This document shows positions 1-7,281 of a stretch of DNA of 16,588 nucleotides, piece after piece. Each line of letters starts with the position of its first letter. The stretch's first letter is position 1. The stretch is from assembly GCA_036001325.1 (NCBI GenBank), contig DASYUK010000425.1:1-16588 (forward strand), written 5' to 3'. The stretch comes from DASVHS01 sp036001325. GTDB taxonomy: Bacteria; Acidobacteriota; Thermoanaerobaculia; Gp7-AA8. The translations under genes were made by a program, and so were the position numbers. The notes under the pieces were generated by a model. That model did no database searches and had not been told where the DNA came from. It saw only the letters and a program-made list of their open reading frames with translations.

Positions 1-101
1 CCGATGACCAGCCCGAAAACCGACACAGCGCCGACTGCCGAGACCAGAGCGTCTGTTGGCCGGCGCAGGTAGCGCCAGGCGATGCGACGGGGGAGTGACA
101 C
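1..101 (-). CDS. LolC/LolE-type lipoprotein-releasing ABC permease, N-terminal fragment
   Basis: The reverse strand reads an open frame of 33 residues from GTG at 101 to the window edge, so only the N-terminus is present. It begins MSLPRRIAWRYLRR and continues with a hydrophobic stretch ending SVFGLVIG. This matches the start of LolC/LolE inner-membrane permeases, where an IGLRYxR-type cytoplasmic segment leads into the first transmembrane helix with an SxxGxxLG ending. The family extracts lipoproteins from the inner membrane together with the LolD ATPase. An in-frame TAA at 110-108 leaves GTG at 101 as the plausible start. There is no Shine-Dalgarno, but TACACT lies 8 nt upstream. Another FtsX-domain permease (MacB type) is the main alternative, since only the first helix is visible. 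Confidence 0.62.
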   Translation of the reverse strand, partial: MSLPRRIAWRYLRRPTDALVSAVGAVSVFGLVI

Positions 102-109
102 GACGCGTT

Positions 110-115
110 AGTGTA
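110..115 (-). promoter_or_regulatory. TACACT -10 box, leaderless-type, for the LolC/E-like gene
   Basis: TACACT on the minus strand ends 8 nt before the GTG at 101. Transcription would start about at the start codon, and no ribosome-binding site is visible. This is one of several identical arrangements in the window. Confidence 0.4.
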
Positions 116-117
116 GG

Positions 118-208
118 CCTTCTCCCACCGGAAGAAGCTGGCCGAAGGCCGGATGAGGGGCTGACCCTCACCCGGCGCTTCGCGCCACCCTCTCCCGGTG
201 GGAGAGGG
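118..208. repeat. REP/BIME-like large inverted repeat between divergent genes
   Basis: Two inverted halves of about 42-44 bp (118-159 and 165-208) meet at a 5-nt centre (160-164). Each half has the same modular order: CCCTCA, then CCGG, a small GC hairpin, then a CTCCCGGTGGGAG-type hairpin. Perfect sub-hairpins are visible: GGCC-GAA-GGCC at 140-150, GGCGC-TTC-GCGCC at 174-186, and CCCTCTCCC-GGT-GGGAGAGGG at 188-208. The element fills most of the gap between the divergent permease and M14 peptidase genes. The build resembles dispersed REP/BIME elements. Copy number elsewhere in the genome cannot be seen here. Confidence 0.7.
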
Positions 209-219
209 ATTCGCGCGCC

Positions 220-225
220 TATAAT
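220..225 (+). promoter_or_regulatory. TATAAT -10 box, leaderless-type, for the M14 peptidase
   Basis: A perfect TATAAT ends 9 nt before the ATG at 235, and no purine-rich Shine-Dalgarno lies between them. Transcription from this box would begin within about 0-3 nt of the start codon. Confidence 0.5.
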
Positions 226-234
226 CCGCGCCGC

Positions 235-2538
235 ATGAAACGAACCGCACTGATCGCATTCCTGCTCGCGACAACGGCCGTCGCGCAGATCCCCACACCA
301 TCCGCCTTCCTCAAGATGAACATCGGCGCGGACCGCACTCTCGCCGACTACCGTCAGATCGTCTCGTATCTCCGCGCGCTCGATGCCGCATCACCGCGCC
401 TGCAGGTTGAAACGCTCGGCAAGACCACGCTGGGCGCGGAGATGGTCATGGCCATCATCTCGTCGGAAGCGAACATGAGAAACCTGCCGCGCATCCGCGA
501 GATCGATGCGCGGCTCGCCGACCCGCGCGGTCTCGCCGACGCGGACGCGAATCGTCTCATCGATGAAGGGAAGGCGGTCGTTCTGGTGACGTGCAACATT
601 CACTCGACCGAGATCGCGTCGAGCCAGATGGCGATGGAGTGGGCGCACGATCTCGTCACCGCCGACGATCCCGAGACCAAGCGGCGCCTCGACAATGTCG
701 TTCTGCTGCTCGTCCCGTCGCTCAATCCTGACGGACAGATCCTCGTCACCGACTGGTATCGCAAATACGTCGGCACGAAGTACGAGGGTGGCGACATGCC
801 GTGGCTGTATCACCACTACGTCGGCCACGACAACAATCGCGACTTTTACATGCTCACGCAGATCGAGACGAAGAACCTGACCCGCATGGTCTACCGCGAG
901 TGGTTCCCGCAGGTTTTCGTCGACGAACATCAGATGGGTTCCGACGGTCCGCGCATGTTCATTCCGCCGTTTGCCGATCCGCTCGATCCCGATGTCAACC
1001 CGCTCATCTGGCGCGAGGTGAACATCATCGGCGCCAACATGGCGTTACGGCTCGAACAGCAGCACAAGAGCGGATTGATCTATGGATACTCTTTCGACGC
1101 GTACTGGCTGGGCGGAACACGCAACACCGGCTGGTGGAAGAACATCACCGGACTGCTGCTCGAGACCGCATCGGCGCGCATCGCCACGCCGATGTACGTC
1201 GAACCGACTGAACTGCACGGCGGACGCAAAGGCCTGATCGACTATAAAGCGACCATCAATCATCCCAATCCGTGGAAGGGCGGGTGGTGGCGGATCCGCG
1301 ACATCATGGATTACGAGCGCATCGCGTCCGACGCGCTGCTGGAGATTGCCGCCGATCGGCGCGCCGATTTTCTCCGCGACATCCTCACGCGCGCACGCGA
1401 AGCCGTGGCGTCTGCTGCGCCGCGCGAGGCCTACCGGATTCCCAAGCAGCAGCGCGACTGGCCGACAGCACAGCAGATGACCGAGATCCTGCTCGAGCAC
1501 AACGTCGAGATCGGACAGGCGCCGAACGGCGACTATTGGATTCCGATGGCGCAGCCGTACGCCAAGTTCATCACGGAGATGATGGAGCCGCAGCGCTATC
1601 CCGAAGTGCGTCTGCAGGCCGGCAAAGAAATCCTGCGGCCATACGACATCGCGACATGGACGCTTCCGCTGCAGATGGGCGTTACGGTCGAGCACACGAC
1701 GATGCCGGAGGGGCTGACGACACAGCGCGTCACCGACATCAAGCCGGAGACGAAAGAAGTGATCCGCCGCGGCGAGAAATATCGCAAGCCGCGCGTCGCC
1801 ATTTACAAACCGTGGAGTGCTTCGCTCGACGAAGGTTGGACGCGATGGCTGCTCGACACCTACGGCTTCGCGCCGAAGTCGATCTCGCCGCAGGAAGTTC
1901 GCACAGCGCTTCCGTACGACGCGATCATTCTGCCCGACATCAACAAGGAAACGATCACGACGGGAAGGCGCCGCTCCGAAGAGAGCGCCATGACGTACGA
2001 GGCCGAGATGCCTCCCGAATATCGCGGCGGTCTCGGCAGTGAAGGGGCGAAAGCGTTGCGTGATTTCGTCGACAACGGCGGAACGCTCATCGCCTTCGCA
2101 TCGGCGTGCGACTACATCATCGACAATTTCAACGTGCCCGTGCGCAACACGATGGCGCGCGTGAGCACCACTGAGTTCTCGGTCCCCGGATCGCTCGTCC
2201 GCCTGAACGTGCGCACGGATCATCCGGTGACGACCGGGATGCCTGCGCAGCTTGCGGCCTTCATCGACAAAGGAATCGCGTTCGACACGACGGCGCCCGC
2301 GGCCGAGATGCAGCGTTGGGTGCTCGCGTCATATCCCGAAGATGCGCGCGACATCCTCCTCTCGGGATGGATCAACGGCCAAGAGCGGCTCACCGGCAAA
2401 GCCGCCGCCGTGGCCATGACCTACGGCAAAGGCAAGATCGTGCTGCTGGGTTTCCGTCCGCAGAACCGCGGGCAGACACACGTGACCTTTCCGTTCGTCT
2501 TCAACTCGCTGTACTGGAGCGTGGCCGAGAATCGTTAA
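235..2538 (+). CDS. Secreted M14-family zinc carboxypeptidase-like metallopeptidase
   Basis: This 767-residue protein has a Sec signal peptide (residues 1 to about 18, MKRTALIAFLLATTAVA). The M14 metallopeptidase core follows. HSTE (H123, E126) gives the HxxE zinc pair, PSLNPDG lies at 161-167, NNRDF at 200-204 is the substrate-binding segment, and DEH at 230-232 supplies the third zinc ligand (H232). LLLETAS with E310 fits the catalytic glutamate. From about residue 518 to the end there is a second domain with an alternating strand/helix pattern (RVAIYKPW, YDAIILPD, DFVDNGGTLIAF, KGKIVLLGF). It resembles a class I glutamine-amidotransferase-like fold. The protein probably hydrolyses peptides in the periplasm or outside the cell. 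The exact substrate is unknown. It stands alone on its strand and converges on murI with a 6-bp gap. Confidence 0.88.
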   Translation: MKRTALIAFLLATTAVAQIPTPSAFLKMNIGADRTLADYRQIVSYLRALDAASPRLQVETLGKTTLGAEMVMAIISSEANMRNLPRIREIDARLADPRGLADADANRLIDEGKAVVLVTCNIHSTEIASSQMAMEWAHDLVTADDPETKRRLDNVVLLLVPSLNPDGQILVTDWYRKYVGTKYEGGDMPWLYHHYVGHDNNRDFYMLTQIETKNLTRMVYREWFPQVFVDEHQMGSDGPRMFIPPFADPLDPDVNPLIWREVNIIGANMALRLEQQHKSGLIYGYSFDAYWLGGTRNTGWWKNITGLLLETASARIATPMYVEPTELHGGRKGLIDYKATINHPNPWKGGWWRIRDIMDYERIASDALLEIAADRRADFLRDILTRAREAVASAAPREAYRIPKQQRDWPTAQQMTEILLEHNVEIGQAPNGDYWIPMAQPYAKFITEMMEPQRYPEVRLQAGKEILRPYDIATWTLPLQMGVTVEHTTMPEGLTTQRVTDIKPETKEVIRRGEKYRKPRVAIYKPWSASLDEGWTRWLLDTYGFAPKSISPQEVRTALPYDAIILPDINKETITTGRRRSEESAMTYEAEMPPEYRGGLGSEGAKALRDFVDNGGTLIAFASACDYIIDNFNVPVRNTMARVSTTEFSVPGSLVRLNVRTDHPVTTGMPAQLAAFIDKGIAFDTTAPAAEMQRWVLASYPEDARDILLSGWINGQERLTGKAAAVAMTYGKGKIVLLGFRPQNRGQTHVTFPFVFNSLYWSVAENR

Positions 2539-2544
2539 GGAACC

Positions 2545-3351
2545 TCATAACACAACCAATTCCAAACTCTCGATCTCCTGTTCGAGAAATTCGCCCGCGA
2601 TTCTTCGGAAGCGTTCCTCCGAGTCGGTGACGAGAAAATGGTGAACCGGCTCAGCGTTACGGGCAGCCGGGTCGCGGAGGTCCTTCTTCACCGACCGCGC
2701 GGTCGTCTCGGCGCTGTCGACGATCTGCACCGCGGCGCCGACGACGCTCTCGATCGTGCCGCGCAGAATCGGATAGTGCGTGCATCCGAGAACGAGTGTG
2801 TCGATGCCGGCGTCGACGAGCGGCTCGAGGTAGATCTCGGCGACTTCGCGCGCGACGTGCGTGTTCGCCCACCCCTCCTCCGCCAACGGAACGAAAAGCG
2901 GCGCCGCCGATTCGATCACTTCGATCCGGTGATCAATCGCCTTGATCGCCTTCGTGTACGCCTTCGACTTCACGGTCCCTTCGGTGGCGATCACGCCGAT
3001 CTTGCCGCTCGTCCGTTCGACCGCGGCGCGCGCGCCGGGTTCGACCACGCCGATCACCGGCACTGACAGCCGCGATAGCAGTGTGGGCAGTGCGGCGGCG
3101 GTGGCCGTGTTGCATGCGACGACGAGCATCTTGATGTCGCGGCCAACGAGATGCTTCGCTGCTTCGAGCGAGTAGCGGATCACCGTTTCCGCCGACTTCG
3201 TCCCGTACGGCACTCGCGCGGAGTCGCCGAGGTAGATGAGGGACTCGGCGGGAAGAGCGCGAGCGATTTCGCGGAAGACCGTCAGGCCGCCGACCCCGGA
3301 GTCGAAGATCCCGATCGGTCGCGCGCGGTTACTGCTGCGCTTCGCCCCCAT
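2545..3351 (-). CDS. murI: Glutamate racemase
   Basis: This 268-residue protein interconverts L- and D-glutamate for peptidoglycan synthesis in the cytoplasm, without a cofactor. The N-terminal signature IGIFDSGVGGLTV is at residues 13-25, followed by GDSARVPYG. The two catalytic cysteines are in VACNTA (C80) and LGCTHYP (C190, followed by T191 and H192). Length is normal for the family. The ATG start overlaps the end of the upstream response regulator by 23 bp, so the two genes are probably co-transcribed and translationally coupled. The 3' end faces the M14 peptidase only 6 bp away, with no room for a separate terminator. Confidence 0.96.
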   Translation of the reverse strand: MGAKRSSNRARPIGIFDSGVGGLTVFREIARALPAESLIYLGDSARVPYGTKSAETVIRYSLEAAKHLVGRDIKMLVVACNTATAAALPTLLSRLSVPVIGVVEPGARAAVERTSGKIGVIATEGTVKSKAYTKAIKAIDHRIEVIESAAPLFVPLAEEGWANTHVAREVAEIYLEPLVDAGIDTLVLGCTHYPILRGTIESVVGAAVQIVDSAETTARSVKKDLRDPAARNAEPVHHFLVTDSEERFRRIAGEFLEQEIESLELVVL

Positions 3352-4726
3352 CCGCCGTCACCCCCGCTCCTGTCTCGCGCTTGATGTTGTACTGCTCGAT
3401 CTTCTTGTAGAGATTCGAGCGCGGCGTGTCGATCGCCTCCGCCGTCTTCGATACGTTCCAGCCGTGCTCGCGCAGCTTGGCCAGGATGAACGCCTTCTCC
3501 GCCTCGTCCTTGAACTCCTGCAACGTCGACATCTTCACGGCGCTGGAGATGATGTTGGTCGGCGCGCGGAAGAACTCGGCCGGCAGGTCGCCGATGTCGA
3601 TGGCCTCGCCCGGAACCATGATCACGAGTCGCTCGATCATGTTTCGGAGCTCGCGGACATTGCCGCGCCACGATGCGTCCTGCAATGCCTTCTGCGCCGC
3701 CGGCGTGAACTTCTTCGGGTGATAGTTGTGCTCTTCCGAAAAGAGCTTTGCGAAGTGCTGGGCCAGCACGGGAATGTCGTCGCGGCGCTCGCGCAGCGGC
3801 GGTGTGCGGATCGGAATGACGTTGAGTCGGTAGTACAGATCTTCGCGAAAGCGTCCGGTACGGATCTCTTCGGTCAATTCCTTGTTCGTCGCGGCGATCA
3901 CGCGCACGTCGACTTTGATCACGGTCGCCGCGCCGACCGGCTCGACTTCACCATCCTGCAGAACGCGAAGCACCTTGGCCTGCGTACGCAGCGACATGTC
4001 GCCGATCTCATCGAGGAAGATCGTTCCGCCATCCGCGGCCACAAACTTCCCGGTCTGTTTGCGGACCGCACCCGTGAATGAGCCTTTCTCGTGTCCGAAC
4101 AGCTCCGATTCGATCAGCTCTTCGGGAATGGCCGCGCAGTTGACCTGGATGAACGGCGCGGATGATCGTGATGATCGTCGATGGATCTCGCGCGCGACGA
4201 GCTCCTTCCCCGTTCCCGACTCGCCGGTGATGAGCACGGTCGCCTTCGTCGGCGCGGCACGCTCGATCTGCGACTTCTGTTCGCGCATCGGCCCGGAGTC
4301 GCCGACGAGTTGATACTCCTTCTCCGCGCGCGAGCGCAGCTCAACGTTCTCTTCCTCGACCTGGCGAAGGCGGACGGCGTTGCGCACCGTCAGCAGGAGC
4401 TTGTCGCGATTCAGCGGCTTCTCGAGGAAATCGAAGGCGCCGCGCTTCGTGCACTCCACGGCGGTGTGCACATCGCCGTGACCGGAGACCATCACGACCG
4501 GCGACGTCACTTTCTGCTGTTTGAGGTTCTCGAGGACCTCGATGCCGTCGAGCACAGGCATCTTGATGTCGAGCAGGATCGCGTCGTAATCGGTCTTCGT
4601 CGCCTTGTCGATGCCCTCCTGCCCCGAACGCGCTTCTTCGATCCGGTAACCCTCGTATTCGAGGGTCATCCGAATCGCTTCGCGGATCGCGGTCTCGTCA
4701 TCGACCACTAAGACGCGGTACGCCAT
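3329..4726 (-). CDS. NtrC-family sigma-54-dependent response regulator
   Basis: This 465-residue protein has the full three-domain NtrC layout. The receiver is at 1-120, with acidic pair D9/D10, phosphoacceptor D53 in LLDIKMP and K103 in EKP. The AAA+ domain has Walker A GESGTGKE (168-175), the sigma-54 contact loop GSFTGA (215-220), Walker B TIFLDE (235-240) and FREDLYYRLNV from 293. The C-terminal Fis-type helix-turn-helix is at about 423-447 (WNVSKTAEAIDTPRSNLYKKI). Phosphorylated, it should activate RNA polymerase carrying sigma-54. No histidine kinase lies beside it. I chose ATG at 4726, which begins directly before the receiver strand VLVVDDE. Longer in-frame starts would run through the divergent promoter palindrome. 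The murI gene overlaps its 3' end. Confidence 0.95.
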   Translation of the reverse strand: MAYRVLVVDDETAIREAIRMTLEYEGYRIEEARSGQEGIDKATKTDYDAILLDIKMPVLDGIEVLENLKQQKVTSPVVMVSGHGDVHTAVECTKRGAFDFLEKPLNRDKLLLTVRNAVRLRQVEEENVELRSRAEKEYQLVGDSGPMREQKSQIERAAPTKATVLITGESGTGKELVAREIHRRSSRSSAPFIQVNCAAIPEELIESELFGHEKGSFTGAVRKQTGKFVAADGGTIFLDEIGDMSLRTQAKVLRVLQDGEVEPVGAATVIKVDVRVIAATNKELTEEIRTGRFREDLYYRLNVIPIRTPPLRERRDDIPVLAQHFAKLFSEEHNYHPKKFTPAAQKALQDASWRGNVRELRNMIERLVIMVPGEAIDIGDLPAEFFRAPTNIISSAVKMSTLQEFKDEAEKAFILAKLREHGWNVSKTAEAIDTPRSNLYKKIEQYNIKRETGAGVTADGGEAQQ

Positions 4727-4742
4727 GCTGCTTCTGATGTGC

Positions 4743-4748
4743 ATGTTA
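4743..4748 (-). promoter_or_regulatory. TAACAT -10-like box for the response regulator gene
   Basis: TAACAT on the minus strand ends 16 nt before the ATG at 4726, predicting a leader of about 9-10 nt. Half of it lies inside the 21-bp palindrome at 4746-4766. Confidence 0.35.
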
Positions 4749-4766
4749 CAGGCCTTAGGCCTGTAA
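4746..4766. promoter_or_regulatory. Perfect 21-bp palindrome, candidate operator between divergent promoters
   Basis: Two 10-bp arms, TTACAGGCCT and AGGCCTGTAA, are perfectly inverted around a single central T. The palindrome lies between the divergent sigma-54 regulator and pepA and overlaps the -10-like box on each side. A dimeric repressor bound here would cover both promoters. A transcription terminator is unlikely in a divergent gap, because no gene ends here. Confidence 0.6.
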
Positions 4767-4769
4767 AAT
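4764..4769 (+). promoter_or_regulatory. TAAAAT -10 box, leaderless-type, for pepA
   Basis: TAAAAT, preceded by an extended-10-like TG, ends 9 nt before the pepA ATG. This is the same spacing as the TATAAT before the M14 gene. No Shine-Dalgarno is present between box and start. Confidence 0.5.
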
Positions 4770-4778
4770 CCGCCCGCC

Positions 4779-6233
4779 ATGAAAGTGGAGATCAGCCGCG
4801 AACCGAAACTATCGAAACTGGATCATCTCTTTGTCCTCGTGACGGAGAAGGGCGAACTGAACATCGACGGGCCGATCGGAAGCATCGCCCGGAACGTCGC
4901 CAAACGCTCAGACTTCGAAGGACGCTCCGAAGAAACGATCACGGTCCTCGAGGATCAGCCGCGCAAGATCACGCTCGTCGGGCTGGGCAAACAAGAGAAG
5001 TACTCGATCCGCTGCCTTCGTGGTGCGCTCTTCAATGTCGCCAGGATCGCGCAGAAACAACGCGACCGGCGCATCGCCGTGGCCGTCGCGACGCCGCTTC
5101 CCGGCTTCGAAGTCGAGCCGTTGACGCGTCTGACCGCGTCGATGCTCGCGCACGCCGACTACAAATACGACGCCTATCAAACGCAGGAGAAGGAAAACAA
5201 GCGGATACCGATCGACGCGATGCTCATCCCGCCGCTCTCGCTCAATGGTAGGCGTTTGCGCGACATCGAAGAAGAAGCGAACGCGATCAGCGAGGGCATG
5301 TGGACCGTGCGCGATCTCGGCAACGCGCCGTCGAACGTCATCACGCCGGCGCGACTGGCGGAGCGCGCGATGGAAGTCTCGAAAAAGGTCGGCGTGAAGT
5401 GCACGGTCTTCGGCCGCCGCGAGATCGAGAAGATGAAGATGGGTGGCCTGATCGCCGTCAATCGCGGCTCGTCGGAAGAGCCGCGCTTCGTGGTGATGGA
5501 GTACGCGCCACGGCGCGCGAAGAAACACGTCGCGCTCGTGGGAAAGGGCGTCACCTTCGACTCCGGTGGCATCTCCATCAAGCCGGCCGAGAAGATGGAG
5601 GAGATGAAATACGACATGTGCGGCGCCGCCGCCGTCATCGGGACCATCGAAGCGGCGGCGAAGCTCGAGCTGCCGGTTCGCATCACGGGATGTATTCCGT
5701 CGACAGACAACCTGCCGAGCGGCAGCGCGTACAAGCCGGGCGAGATCATCACGATGATGAACGGCAAGACCGTCGAGATCGTGAACACCGACGCGGAAGG
5801 GCGCATGATCCTCGGCGACGCACTCCATTACGCCTCGAAGCTCGAGCCCGATCACCTCATCGACTTCGCCACGCTCACCGGCTCTTGTGTCGTCGCGCTG
5901 GCCAGCGAGGCGGCCGGACTCTTCTCGAACGATGATGCGCTGGCTCGGAAGTTGATTGAGTGCGGTGAACGCGTCGGTGAACGCCTGTGGCGACTTCCAG
6001 CGTGGGATGAGTACAAGGAGTTGATCAAAAGCGAGTGGGCGGATATGAAAAACTCGGGGGGGCGTTGGGGTGGGGCGATCACCGCCGCCGTTTTTCTGAA
6101 GGAGTTCGTCGATTGTCCTTCGTGGGCGCACCTCGACATCGCCGGCACCGCCTATTCCGATCGCGATCCGAAGGGCGCGACCGGAGCGGGTGTGCGGGTG
6201 GCGGTCGAGTTTCTCGAATCGCTGTCCCGCTGA
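4779..6233 (+). CDS. pepA: Leucyl aminopeptidase (M17)
   Basis: This 484-residue cytoplasmic M17 aminopeptidase removes N-terminal residues from peptides and is hexameric in characterised members. The N-terminal macrodomain-like region covers about 1-165. The catalytic domain carries every expected metal and active-site motif. These are GKGVTFDSGG with K256 and D261, K268 in ISIKPA, D279 in KYDMCG, and the family signature NTDAEGR (336-342) with D338, E340 and R342. Length matches the family. The ATG lies directly after a TAAAAT box without a Shine-Dalgarno. It is divergent from the sigma-54 regulator, and its 3' end overlaps or abuts the downstream lipoprotein gene. Confidence 0.96.
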   Translation: MKVEISREPKLSKLDHLFVLVTEKGELNIDGPIGSIARNVAKRSDFEGRSEETITVLEDQPRKITLVGLGKQEKYSIRCLRGALFNVARIAQKQRDRRIAVAVATPLPGFEVEPLTRLTASMLAHADYKYDAYQTQEKENKRIPIDAMLIPPLSLNGRRLRDIEEEANAISEGMWTVRDLGNAPSNVITPARLAERAMEVSKKVGVKCTVFGRREIEKMKMGGLIAVNRGSSEEPRFVVMEYAPRRAKKHVALVGKGVTFDSGGISIKPAEKMEEMKYDMCGAAAVIGTIEAAAKLELPVRITGCIPSTDNLPSGSAYKPGEIITMMNGKTVEIVNTDAEGRMILGDALHYASKLEPDHLIDFATLTGSCVVALASEAAGLFSNDDALARKLIECGERVGERLWRLPAWDEYKELIKSEWADMKNSGGRWGGAITAAVFLKEFVDCPSWAHLDIAGTAYSDRDPKGATGAGVRVAVEFLESLSR

Positions 6234-7195
6234 TCGCGGCGATCCTCGCCGGCTGTGGCGGCGACGCGCGGCGCACGGTGGCAGCGCCGCCGGTCCCGCC
6301 GAAGGTCGAAGAGAGCTTCACGGCGAACGAGTCGCCGAGCCTGCAGTTTCTGCCGCGACAGGAAGAGGCGCCGGGGTGGCGGCTCGAGCAGGATCCGATC
6401 GTCATTCCGGGAAATCGTCTCGATACGTACCTCGATCAGGACGCCATGCATTTCGCGCGGTATGAAGTGCTCGATGGCACCATCGGCAACTACACCGCGA
6501 CCGCGGGTGACGGCTTCGCCACGGTCGAGATCTATCGTTTCCCCGATTTCGTGAAAGCGTTCGGTGCGTACTCGACGAGGAAGAACGGCGTCATGCGATT
6601 CCTCGACATCAACAACGAGGCGTTTCAGAGCAAGCACTCGATCCACCTCTGGCGCGGACCGTTCTACGTGCGCGTGATCGGCGGCGCAGCGCCCGCAGAC
6701 GCGTTGCAGAAGCTGGTCAGCTTCGTTGCTGAGCGAATGCCCGCTGCTCCGGCGAAGCCCGCGGTCTTCAGCTTTTTTCCAACCGACACGCGCATCGCGA
6801 ACAGTGAGCGCTACTCCGCCGAGTCGGGATTCGGCGAGAACATTCTGGCGAACTCGTTTCAGGCGTCATTCAACGTCGGCGGCGAGACGATGGACGGCCT
6901 GATCATCCCCGCCGCAAACAAAGACGCCGCCGCACGCCTCCTCAGTGCTTATCGCAATCTCTACGTGCGCAACGGCAAGCTCCTCGACTCGATCGGCAAC
7001 CTCGGCGAAGACAACTTCACCGCCGAAGACAAATACCTCGGACGCGCCGTCGCGTTCCGCATCGACCGATTCGTGATCGCCTTCAACGGCTACGGCGACC
7101 GGCAGAAGCTCGTGGATCTCGCCGTCGCCACCGACGCCAAAATTCTTGGCACCATTCGGAAGCAGCTCGTGACGGCGGAGAGGGCGAGTCGTTAG
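6113..7195 (+). CDS. DUF6599-like lipoprotein of unknown function (start uncertain)
   Basis: The well-supported part begins with a lipoprotein signal, VSRIAVPLIAAILAGC, whose lipobox LAGC encodes its Cys at about 6254-6256. About 310 residues of mature protein follow. I do not recognise an enzyme. The sequence resembles the DUF6599 family, with PGW near the N-terminus, a GFATVEIYRFPDFVKAFGAYS segment and a repeat-like second half, but this is from memory. No ATG or GTG lies just before the signal peptide. In-frame options are GTG 6035, TTG 6113, GTG 6122, CTG 6230 (overlapping the pepA TGA as CTGA) and GTG 6278. I list TTG 6113 because AAGGAG sits 8 nt upstream at 6099-6104, which gives a long overlap with pepA in another frame. 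The stop codon lies inside a repeat array. Confidence 0.6.
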   Translation: MSFVGAPRHRRHRLFRSRSEGRDRSGCAGGGRVSRIAVPLIAAILAGCGGDARRTVAAPPVPPKVEESFTANESPSLQFLPRQEEAPGWRLEQDPIVIPGNRLDTYLDQDAMHFARYEVLDGTIGNYTATAGDGFATVEIYRFPDFVKAFGAYSTRKNGVMRFLDINNEAFQSKHSIHLWRGPFYVRVIGGAAPADALQKLVSFVAERMPAAPAKPAVFSFFPTDTRIANSERYSAESGFGENILANSFQASFNVGGETMDGLIIPAANKDAAARLLSAYRNLYVRNGKLLDSIGNLGEDNFTAEDKYLGRAVAFRIDRFVIAFNGYGDRQKLVDLAVATDAKILGTIRKQLVTAERASR

Positions 7196-7281
7196 CCGTT
7201 GGTCGTTGGTCGTTGGTCGCTGGCCGTTAGTCGCCTAACGACCAACGACTAAGGACCAACGACTAAGGACCAACGACTAAG
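7190..7281. repeat. Heptamer-based inverted repeat array between convergent genes
   Basis: The left side is built from 7-bp units: CGTTAGC, then three CGTTGGT units (7197-7217), then CGCTGGC and CGTTAGT. The right side has three perfect tandem copies of the 14-mer GACCAACGACTAAG (7240-7253, 7254-7267, 7268-7281), which is the inverse of the same units. CGTTAG (7225-7230) and CTAACG (7235-7240) form a stem around TCGC. The TAG stop of the upstream lipoprotein gene (7193-7195) and the TAG stop of moaC (7279-7277) both lie within the array. The folded array could act as a bidirectional terminator. Confidence 0.75.

Noticed and set aside
56..238. 60-codon plus-strand frame over the REP-like region
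   Set aside because: It spans an inverted repeat and the minus-strand permease start, and has no recognisable features.
1045..2223. 392-codon open frame antisense to the M14 peptidase gene
   Set aside because: It is a GC-rich codon shadow of a well-supported gene, with Arg/His/Asp-rich composition, no domain and no start signals.
4908..6131. 407-codon open frame antisense to pepA
   Set aside because: pepA carries all catalytic motifs in the opposite frame, and the antisense protein is rich in R, H and D with no recognisable fold.
7190..7281. CRISPR array
   Set aside because: The repeats are 7 or 14 bp with no spacers between them, and no cas genes are nearby.
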